A DNA stretch of 10,939 nt from an uncultured Pseudomonadota bacterium (GTDB taxonomy: Bacteria > Pseudomonadota > Alphaproteobacteria > RF32 > CAG-239): positions 1 through 10,939 of the forward strand of contig CASFLB010000035.1 of NCBI GenBank assembly GCA_949295395.1, given 5' to 3'. Below, piece by piece: positions 1-4,830 of this stretch. A program made the translations under genes and the position numbers. The stretch's first letter is position 1. The number at the start of each line of letters is the position of its first letter. The notes beneath the pieces were generated by a model. The model had not been told where the DNA came from. It ran no database searches and saw only the letters and a program-made list of their open reading frames with translations.

Positions 1-1590
1 GACGACCTTGAATTATACGGCAATTACAAGGCCAAAATCTCCTATAAAAAGCTTCAAGAATTAGAAAACAAAAAGCTAAAAGGAAAACTAATACTGGTGA
101 CGGCCATCACTCCGACACCGGCCGGTGAAGGAAAATCAACCGTATCAATCGGTCTGGCAGATGCCTTAAACCGATTAGGAAAAAACGCCATGCTTGCTTT
201 GAGAGAACCCTCTCTTGGCCCATGTTTTGGCGTCAAAGGCGGTGCGACCGGCGGCGGATACGCACAAATAACGCCGATGGAAGACATTAACCTCCACTTC
301 ACCGGCGACATTCACGCCATAACCGCCGCCAACAATCTGCTGGCCGCCATGATAGATAATCATATCAAACAAGGAAATGAGCTTAATTTAGATTTGCAAA
401 ACATATATTGGCACCGCTGTCTAGACCTGAATGACCGCAGTTTAAGAGAAATCACCATTGCTCAAGGCGGAAAAATCAATGGTCTTGAAAGAAAAGACGG
501 CTTTGACATCAGCGTTGCCAGCGAAATTATGGCTATTCTGTGCCTGTCTCAAAATATCAAAGAACTCAAAGAAAGACTATCCAACATCGTTATTGGTAAA
601 GATAACAAGGGAAAATACATAACCGCCAAAGACCTCAAAGCCGTCGGTGCCATGGCAGCCCTCTTGAAAGATTCCCTAAAGCCTAATCTGGTTCAAACGC
701 TTGAACAAACACCGGCTTTGGTACACGGCGGGCCTTTCGCCAATATTGCCCACGGCTGCAACAGCCTAATCGCTACCAAAACTGCTCTGCGACTGGCTGA
801 TTATGTTGTAACAGAAGCCGGTTTTGGCGCCGATTTAGGGGCCGAAAAATTTTTAGACATCAAATGCCCGCTCGGAGGCTTAGCTCCGCAAGCCATTGTT
901 ATTGTCGCCACCATAAGAGCCTTAAAAATGCACGGAGGAGTCTCCAAAGAAGACCTTGGAAAAGAAAATCTGCCTGCATTTAAAGACGGCTTTTGCAATC
1001 TCAAAACCCATATTGAAAACATCAAAAAGTTTAATTTGACACCGCTTGTCGCTATCAACAAATTCAACAGCGATACGGCTGATGAGATAAATCTTCTGCA
1101 AAATTTGTGCGCCCAAGAAGGGATTAAAGCCATAAACACCACCGTTTGGGCCGACGGAGGCAAAGGCGCTGAAGCTTTGGCGCAAGAAGTCATTGTACAA
1201 ACTCAAAATGCCAAAACTTATCACCCGCTTTATGATTACAACTTATCACCGGAAGAAAAAATAGAGCACATTGCCAAAGAAATTTATCGAGCAAAATCTG
1301 TTAATTATAGCGACGAAGCAAAGCAAAAGCTTAACGAAATAAAAAACAAAGGCTACACCAACCTTCCGATATGTATCGCCAAAACCCAAAACTCCATTTC
1401 CGGCGATGCCAAACTCTTAGGCGCACCTAAAGACCATGTTTTGAACATTAAAGAAATAAGACTGGCCGCCGGCGCCGGATTTATTATTGCCATCAGTGGC
1501 ACGATTAATACCATGCCGGGGCTACCACCTCACCCCGCTGCCGAAAAAATTGATGTAAATGATGACGGCGAAATCATCGGATTATTTTAA
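1..1590 (+). CDS. fhs: Formate--tetrahydrofolate ligase (5'-truncated)
   Basis: Fhs condenses formate with tetrahydrofolate using ATP to give 10-formyl-THF, feeding purine and formyl-Met synthesis or, in anaerobes, formate/one-carbon metabolism in the cytoplasm. The reading frame is open from base 1, so the gene starts outside the window. 529 codons are visible against about 555 in the family, so about 25-30 N-terminal residues are missing. The GTG at 97 is internal: the codons before it read as typical N-terminal Fhs sequence (ELYGNYKAKI). The P-loop TPAGEGKST lies at visible residues 39-47. The first family signature, GVKGGATGGGY, and the second, VATIRALKMHGG, are both intact, as is the glycine-rich C-terminus ending in MPGLPPHPAAEKI. 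It converges on the next gene, with a hairpin between them. Family identity is very secure. Confidence 0.97.
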   Translation, partial: DDLELYGNYKAKISYKKLQELENKKLKGKLILVTAITPTPAGEGKSTVSIGLADALNRLGKNAMLALREPSLGPCFGVKGGATGGGYAQITPMEDINLHFTGDIHAITAANNLLAAMIDNHIKQGNELNLDLQNIYWHRCLDLNDRSLREITIAQGGKINGLERKDGFDISVASEIMAILCLSQNIKELKERLSNIVIGKDNKGKYITAKDLKAVGAMAALLKDSLKPNLVQTLEQTPALVHGGPFANIAHGCNSLIATKTALRLADYVVTEAGFGADLGAEKFLDIKCPLGGLAPQAIVIVATIRALKMHGGVSKEDLGKENLPAFKDGFCNLKTHIENIKKFNLTPLVAINKFNSDTADEINLLQNLCAQEGIKAINTTVWADGGKGAEALAQEVIVQTQNAKTYHPLYDYNLSPEEKIEHIAKEIYRAKSVNYSDEAKQKLNEIKNKGYTNLPICIAKTQNSISGDAKLLGAPKDHVLNIKEIRLAAGAGFIIAISGTINTMPGLPPHPAAEKIDVNDDGEIIGLF

Positions 1591-1594
1591 ACAT

Positions 1595-1623
1595 AAAAAA
1601 AAGGAGGCCTCAGCAGCCTCCTT
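1595..1623 (-). terminator. Intrinsic terminator between convergent genes
   Basis: A 6-bp GC-rich stem, GGAGGC (1603-1608) with GCCTCC (1616-1621), has a 7-nt loop. Read on the minus strand it is followed by eight T (A-run 1595-1602), so it best serves the isochorismatase-like gene that stops at 1630. On the plus strand only TT follows, so it would be a weak terminator for fhs. Confidence 0.75.
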
Positions 1624-1629
1624 CAGAAC

Positions 1630-2178
1630 TTATCTTAAACGATGCTCCCAAAGCTCATCAAACAGCTTGCTTCCGGACTTGTCCATCCACTCAAACAATA
1701 CCATCTCGCGGGATACCACATCAATTCCATGCTGGATTAAGCGTTGAATACCCATTGAGTTTTGAAAACTGCTGCGAGAAGAGCAACTATCAGCCACCAC
1801 AAAAACCTCATAACCGGCATCATGAAAATCAATCGCCGTCTGCAACACACACAAATGAGTTTCAAGTCCGGCAATCACAATTTGCTTTTTACCTGTCTTT
1901 TTAATGGCATCTTTTATCTTTTTATTTTTGCAGCAAGAGAATGTGTCTTTTTCATAATAACAAGTGTCTTTCTTCATCACATTGCGCAAATCAATCATCG
2001 TCGAACCAAAAACTTTATGATCCTGTTCAGCAATAATATAAGGAATATCAAGTTCGCCGGCGACTTCCAACAAAGTCATACAGCCATTAATCACACCACG
2101 TGGACTTTCTTGCACCGGCGTCAAATTTTCTTGAACATCAATAATCAAAAGAACGGAATTGTCTTTACTTATAAGCAT
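1630..2178 (-). CDS. Isochorismatase-like cysteine hydrolase (YcaC-type)
   Basis: This 182-residue protein belongs to the isochorismatase-like hydrolase superfamily, whose members use an Asp-Lys-Cys triad to hydrolyse amides or related bonds (nicotinamidase, YcaC, isochorismatase). The triad can be placed: Asp14 in LLIIDVQE, Lys77 in YEKDTFS, and Cys110 in GLETHLCVLQTAIDF, the usual nucleophile motif. The protein has the family's normal short length and no signal peptide, so it should be cytoplasmic. The ATG is supported by AGGGAG 7 nt upstream. Nicotinamidase metal ligands (DxH) are not evident and there are no siderophore or NAD genes nearby, so the substrate is unknown; the GLETHLCV form is closest to YcaC-like enzymes. 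It is transcribed alone, with a terminator just past its stop. Confidence 0.9.
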   Translation of the reverse strand: MLISKDNSVLLIIDVQENLTPVQESPRGVINGCMTLLEVAGELDIPYIIAEQDHKVFGSTMIDLRNVMKKDTCYYEKDTFSCCKNKKIKDAIKKTGKKQIVIAGLETHLCVLQTAIDFHDAGYEVFVVADSCSSRSSFQNSMGIQRLIQHGIDVVSREMVLFEWMDKSGSKLFDELWEHRLR

Positions 2179-2227
2179 AACACTCTCCCTTAAAAGGTTT
2201 TATAGTAAGATAAGGGTAAAGCAAAAA

Positions 2228-2275
2228 AATAAATACAAAGTTAAAATAAACAATAAATACAAAGTTAAAATAAAC
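2228..2275. repeat. Two perfect tandem copies of a 24-bp AT-rich unit
   Basis: Copy 1 is 2228-2251 and copy 2 is 2252-2275. The unit begins AATAAATACAAAG and ends TTAAAATAAAC, and the copies are identical. It lies in the 142-bp gap between the isochorismatase-like gene and the membrane-protein gene, in the upstream region of the former. It could be a replication-slippage duplication or a repeated binding site. Confidence 0.9.
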
Positions 2276-2287
2276 ATATATGAATAA

Positions 2288-2313
2288 CGCTCAATCTTAA
2301 AAAAGATTGAGCG
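2288..2313 (-). terminator. Hairpin downstream of the 159-aa membrane protein gene
   Basis: A perfect 11-bp inverted repeat, CGCTCAATCTT (2288-2298) with AAGATTGAGCG (2303-2313), has an AAAA loop. It sits 7 nt past the stop codon of the minus-strand gene. The sequence after the stem on the minus strand is AT-rich but has no uninterrupted T-run, so termination is likely but may be leaky. Confidence 0.6.
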
Positions 2314-2320
2314 CATACAA

Positions 2321-2800
2321 CTAGTCAACAGACGGCGATTTGAATTTACGATAAATGCGTTTGGCCCTAGAATGATAAAAAAATCGAGCAAAAAAACCCA
2401 GCATAACATTCAAATACCAAACGCCGATGCGAGAGACTAAAAAACCTAGAAAAAAGGTTCCGAAAAAAGAAAGGTTGCTATAAAAAGCAAACAAAGCCAC
2501 ACCTCCGATAACTCCTGTTTTCAATCCATGACTTTTAAGCAGTTTTTCGACCGAAGATAGAGGATGCACACCAGCACAAACAAAGCAATAATCAAATTCA
2601 GAAAGCTGAAATTGATCAAGCAACGAATTAACAATTAACATAGATAAATAATCATCATCGTTTTCATGGCAAACATCTTTTTCATAAAGCAATTTTTTAA
2701 ATAAGTTCAAGCTCCTAACGCAAGACACCGTACGATAAGAAACATGCAAAATCAAACTAAGAGCTAACAAGCAAATCGCTGTGATAAATAATATTTTCAT
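2321..2800 (-). CDS. Small membrane protein of unknown function
   Basis: I do not recognise this 159-residue protein. Hydrophobic segments lie at about residues 3-20, 97-121 and 125-141, with a polar, acidic stretch between the first two (KDVCHENDDDY near 41-51). A CxxC pair, Cys72 and Cys75 (YCFVC), falls in this middle region. The C-terminus is basic (SRAKRIYRKFK). The pattern suggests an inner-membrane protein with one soluble domain; by the positive-inside rule the basic tail would be cytoplasmic. No Shine-Dalgarno is visible before the ATG at 2800, where the upstream sequence is almost pure A/T, so initiation strength and the exact start are uncertain. It has a hairpin downstream and the glycosyltransferase terminator upstream, so it is probably monocistronic. 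Confidence 0.65.
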   Translation of the reverse strand: MKILFITAICLLALSLILHVSYRTVSCVRSLNLFKKLLYEKDVCHENDDDYLSMLIVNSLLDQFQLSEFDYCFVCAGVHPLSSVEKLLKSHGLKTGVIGGVALFAFYSNLSFFGTFFLGFLVSRIGVWYLNVMLGFFARFFYHSRAKRIYRKFKSPSVD

Positions 2801-2888
2801 ACAAAAAAATAATTTATATATTAAAACAAAATAATTAACTTTCGAACGACTTCTATACCTATTTCAATAAGATGTAAAGAAATTTTTC

Positions 2889-2918
2889 AAAAAAACGACT
2901 GCCTTAAGCAGTCGTTTT
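2889..2918 (-). terminator. Intrinsic terminator of the GT92-like gene
   Basis: The stem AAAACGACTGC (2892-2902) pairs with GCAGTCGTTTT (2908-2918) around a CTTAA loop, and an A-run (2889-2895) reads as a T-tail on the minus strand. It lies 17 nt beyond the glycosyltransferase stop. Confidence 0.85.
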
Positions 2919-2935
2919 GTCACATTGCAAAAAAA

Positions 2936-3868
2936 CTATCCAACATTGTTTAAGCGTTTTTTGATTTTATGAACATAATCTTTCATCAGAGTCGCATCTT
3001 CCACCACATTCAATGGGGCATTAGAAGCATAATATTCTTCTTCAAATCCTTTAAGATTGGTACGCCCCTTTTTCTTTTTATTTAAAAACTCTTCCTCTGA
3101 CTTGATAAGATAATGATTAATTTGAAAAATATCGGCTGTTGGTTTTGATTTTTTATAAAGCTTTTGCTTATATTCATTAACCGTATCACCTAAAACCTCA
3201 TGAGCATGAACATCAGCCCATAGAACGGCTCTCGGGTTAACAATAGCTTTTGTAGATTTTGAAATGCCAGCTTCATGCTTTGTAAAACGCTCAATAACCA
3301 ACCCCTCAGTTTTATATTTATGGCCTGAATTTCCATAACAAACCCAATGCATCAGAACCTGAGAATAATCTTCATAGTCTTTAATGGCTTCAGCTAATGT
3401 TCTGTGTTTTAAGGGCACAATAAATTCAACAGCATCAAAAAATCCCATCCATCTTGTTTGATTTTTATAGCGATTCACAGCATCATTATAGATAGGAGCT
3501 TGCATTTTTAAGCCTGGATATTCAGTCCAGGTAACAATCCCTTTATCGATATAAGACTTGATAATTTCTTTACTATTATCAGTACCATTGTTGTTATAAA
3601 TATAGAAATGATCAACTCCTTGAAGCAAATAATATTCAAGCCACTCCAACAGATAATCGCCTTCATCTTTAACACACATAGTCAACGACAGATAATATTT
3701 AAACTGCTTTGGCTGCCGAAAATAGTAATCATAAGATTTTTTCAAAATTCCCCACGGAGAAACAAACACCAAAGATTTCGAAAGTTTTTTTCTTAAAAAC
3801 GGATTCCAAAAAAAGAATAAAGTCGTTATTAATTTTACCACAAAGCGTTTTAATTTCTTCTTCATCAT
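2936..3868 (-). CDS. GT92-like (DUF23) glycosyltransferase, membrane-anchored
   Basis: A probable glycosyltransferase of the GT92/DUF23 group (GT-A fold), which transfers a sugar from a nucleotide-sugar to a surface glycan. The ATG at 3868 is chosen because GAGGA lies 5 nt before it; a TTG 12 nt upstream is open but has no ribosome site, and a second ATG at 3865 is also possible. That gives 310 residues. In this numbering a hydrophobic segment at about 10-24 follows a lysine-rich N-terminus (type II anchor). The GT core reads SLTMCVKDEGDYLLEWLEYY, then HFYIYNNNGTDN, then WMGFFDAVEFIVPL. The C-terminal INHYLIKSEEEFLNKKKKG block is typical of the family. The usual metal-binding DxDEF motif is here DAVEF (Asp145-Ala-Val-Glu148), so the second Asp is lost. 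Two TATAAT-like -10 elements lie upstream (3903-3908, 3918-3923). No sugar-pathway genes adjoin it. Confidence 0.8.
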   Translation of the reverse strand: MMKKKLKRFVVKLITTLFFFWNPFLRKKLSKSLVFVSPWGILKKSYDYYFRQPKQFKYYLSLTMCVKDEGDYLLEWLEYYLLQGVDHFYIYNNNGTDNSKEIIKSYIDKGIVTWTEYPGLKMQAPIYNDAVNRYKNQTRWMGFFDAVEFIVPLKHRTLAEAIKDYEDYSQVLMHWVCYGNSGHKYKTEGLVIERFTKHEAGISKSTKAIVNPRAVLWADVHAHEVLGDTVNEYKQKLYKKSKPTADIFQINHYLIKSEEEFLNKKKKGRTNLKGFEEEYYASNAPLNVVEDATLMKDYVHKIKKRLNNVG

Positions 3869-3982
3869 AAGCGTCCTCAACTTTAATTAGATTTATATAA
3901 AAATTATAAAATTAAAAATTATAAAAAACACAAGTGACTATTAGTTATGAACAACATAATAAAATCCAAATCTCAAAATAAT

Positions 3983-4013
3983 AAAAAAAGGCTCTGTTTT
4001 CACAGAGCCTTTT
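3983..4013 (-). terminator. Duplicated copy of the tRNA-Lys terminator
   Basis: Identical in its stem to the terminator at 4166-4196: AAAAGGCTCTGT pairs with ACAGAGCCTTTT around TTTC, with seven A (3983-3989) giving a T-tail on the minus strand. It would end any transcript that crosses the 114-bp GC-rich segment. Confidence 0.85.
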
Positions 4014-4016
4014 AAC

Positions 4017-4035
4017 TGGTGAGCGCGTCGGGATT
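4017..4035 (-). pseudogene. 3' fragment of tRNA-Lys (19 nt)
   Basis: On the minus strand this reads AATCCCGACGCGCTCACCA: the end of the T-loop, the 3' T-stem, the 3' acceptor strand and CCA, identical to the intact tRNA-Lys at 4200-4218. The rest of the tRNA is absent. In its place is the GC-rich segment, which supplies GTCGAGGAC, and this can still form an imperfect T-arm-like hairpin with TCCCGAC. Confidence 0.9.
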
Positions 4036-4149
4036 GTCCTCGACCTTGCGTACCGCAAGGCTCGTTCCACGGCACTCGTTCGGGCTAAAACCCTCACCGG
4101 TCGTCTCCCGCCGACCTCTCGCTTGTGTCGCCCCCTCTCCTCGGGTTCG
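4036..4149. other. 114-bp GC-rich structured segment between tRNA-Lys-derived repeats
   Basis: About 66% GC (75 of 114 bases) in a region that is otherwise very AT-rich, so it looks foreign or under RNA-structure selection. It contains a 7-bp hairpin, CCTTGCG (4044-4050) with CGCAAGG (4054-4060), and a second, GGTCG (4099-4103) with CGACC (4112-4116). Its 4149 end is CTCGGGTTCG, the T-arm sequence of tRNA-Lys on the opposite strand. The minus strand is open in two frames across it, but the compositions (Arg-rich) and the tRNA overlap argue against coding. I do not recognise it as a known RNA or repeat family. The candidates are a very small mobile or palindromic element, a remnant of an integrated element, or a structured RNA. 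Confidence 0.7.
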
Positions 4150-4218
4150 AATCTCAAAATAATACAAAAAAAGGCTCTGTTTTCACAGAGCCTTTTAACT
4201 GGTGAGCGCGTCGGGATT
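4150..4218. repeat. Direct repeat copy 2: 3' end of intact tRNA-Lys plus terminator
   Basis: 69 bp, the partner of 3969-4035, with a 181-bp offset at the left end and 183 bp at the right. It includes the 3' end of the complete tRNA-Lys gene, so this copy is presumably the ancestral or functional one. Confidence 0.95.
4166..4196 (-). terminator. Intrinsic terminator of tRNA-Lys
   Basis: A 12-bp stem, AAAAGGCTCTGT (4169-4180) with ACAGAGCCTTTT (4185-4196), has a TTTC loop and a seven-base A-run (4166-4172) that becomes the T-tail on the minus strand. It begins 3 nt after the tRNA CCA. Confidence 0.9.
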
Positions 4219-4275
4219 CGAACCCGAGACCCTTTGATTAAAAGTCAAATGCTCTACCGACTGAGCTACGCACCC
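4200..4275 (-). tRNA. tRNA-Lys (anticodon UUU)
   Basis: A 76-nt gene on the minus strand with CCA encoded. The acceptor strands GGGTGCG and CGCGCTC pair over 7 bp with two G-U pairs. The D-arm GCTCAGTCGGTAGAGC is standard, the anticodon loop is CTTTTAA (UUU at 34-36), and the T-arm is CTCGGGTTCGAATCCCGA. It is followed directly by its own terminator and preceded by a good promoter. Its 3' end is duplicated downstream. Confidence 0.96.
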
Positions 4276-4309
4276 AAAAAAATACCGTCAATCAAAATCA
4301 ACGAAGTGA

Positions 4310-4338
4310 TTTATAAAAGATAAAATAAATATAGTCAA
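4310..4338 (-). promoter_or_regulatory. Promoter of tRNA-Lys
   Basis: On the minus strand: TTGACT (-35), 17-nt spacer, TATAAA (-10). The -10 ends about 35 nt before the mature tRNA 5' end, giving a leader of about 28 nt. Confidence 0.75.
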
Positions 4339-4399
4339 TAAAAAAAATAACTTTTTTTTGAAAAAAATGAATTTTATAATTTATTTATTAATAATTTCG

Positions 4400-4408
4400 T
4401 GCTATTAT
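4400..4408 (+). promoter_or_regulatory. Extended -10 promoter for the 107-aa protein gene
   Basis: TGCTATTAT is an extended -10 element (TG-N-TATTAT). The -35 position holds only TTTATT. It lies about 40 bp upstream of the ATG at 4450 and leaves a short leader. Confidence 0.5.
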
Positions 4409-4449
4409 CAATAACAGTTTTAATAAGAATAACTTTGAATAGGTGCAAT

Positions 4450-4773
4450 ATGGCTATTGGAAATAACATAAATGAAGATGAAGGCGTATATGATATCCTG
4501 CAAAATGCAGCCGGAGAAATTTTAATCATCATCCGCTATCGCAATGGTGGACCAGAAAATCCGCGTTTAATTTATGACGGAGGAAAACAGGCTTTATTGT
4601 ATCGTAGCCGTGAAAGTGCTGTCATGCTTGACAACATTAATGAGGAAGCCAGAATGCCCCTCAAATCCGTGAGTGAGGTTTTGATGGTAGAACTCGAAAA
4701 TGAAGACGTTGCACGAGAATACATGGTACCGCTTCGTCCCGTTAAAAATCTTGAAGCTCTCATGAAAAACTAA
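4450..4773 (+). CDS. Conserved-looking small protein of unknown function (107 aa)
   Basis: I do not recognise this family. The start is set at the ATG at 4450, which has AGGTG 4 nt upstream; the open frame extends 17 codons further 5' but without a ribosome site and across the promoter. The protein is soluble and acidic, with no signal peptide or membrane segment. Its pattern suggests a small mostly-beta or alpha/beta domain: hydrophobic strands EILIIIRYR (23-31), PRLIYDGG and ALLYRS (38-53), VLMVELE (77-83) and YMVPLRPV (91-98), with a short helix LEALMKN at the end. It is a single-gene unit with its own extended -10 promoter and a strong terminator. Coding is supported by the ribosome site, the codon pattern and clean boundaries. 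Confidence 0.75.
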   Translation: MAIGNNINEDEGVYDILQNAAGEILIIIRYRNGGPENPRLIYDGGKQALLYRSRESAVMLDNINEEARMPLKSVSEVLMVELENEDVAREYMVPLRPVKNLEALMKN

Positions 4774-4776
4774 AAT

Positions 4777-4806
4777 AAAAAAACCATTCAAACGAATGGT
4801 TTTTTT
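4777..4806. terminator. Bidirectional terminator between convergent genes
   Basis: A 13-bp stem, seven A plus CCATTC (4777-4789) with GAATGG plus seven T (4794-4806), has an AAAC loop. Its symmetry gives a T-tail on both strands, so it serves both the 107-aa gene (+) and the ClC transporter gene (-, stop at 4831). Confidence 0.92.
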
Positions 4807-4830
4807 ATACCTTATCGATTCGGAAAAACA

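Larger units (their letters stand above)
3969..4035. repeat. Direct repeat copy 1: tRNA-Lys 3' end plus terminator
   Basis: 67 bp nearly identical to 4150-4218, differing only by a 2-bp gap (AC absent before the A-run). On the minus strand it contains the last 19 nt of tRNA-Lys, its hairpin terminator and a short AT-rich tail. The repeat boundary falls inside the tRNA T-loop. Confidence 0.95.
4140..4228. repeat. 14-bp inverted repeat of the tRNA T-arm
   Basis: CTCGGGTTCGAATC at 4140-4153 is the exact reverse complement of GATTCGAACCCGAG at 4215-4228, which is the T-arm of tRNA-Lys. The two arms flank the tRNA 3' end and its terminator (4154-4214). The centre of each arm, TTCGAA, is itself palindromic. 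Confidence 0.9.

Noticed and set aside
97..99. GTG at 97 as the start of fhs
   Set aside because: The frame is open to base 1 and the upstream codons encode typical Fhs N-terminal sequence, so the gene is cut by the window edge.
1762..2193. 143-codon plus-strand frame opposite the isochorismatase-like gene
   Set aside because: The minus-strand frame has the full catalytic triad, a ribosome site and a terminator, whereas the plus-strand frame has none of these.
2228..2275. Possible CRISPR or iteron array at the 24-bp repeats
   Set aside because: There are only two directly abutting copies with no spacers, no cas genes and no replication initiator gene.
2200..2409. 69-codon minus-strand frame rich in Leu/Phe overlapping the end of the membrane-protein gene
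   Set aside because: It reads through the hairpin and the 24-bp tandem repeat in another frame. The hydrophobic composition comes from the AT-rich repeats.
3945..4157. Arg-rich 70-residue minus-strand open frame across the GC-rich segment
   Set aside because: It runs through a tRNA fragment and a terminator, has no ribosome site and owes its openness to high GC. It is better explained as non-coding repeat DNA.
4123..4323. Plus-strand open frame of 66 codons across tRNA-Lys
   Set aside because: It is antisense to an intact tRNA gene and contains the inverted T-arm. Such tRNA-shadow frames are common false genes.
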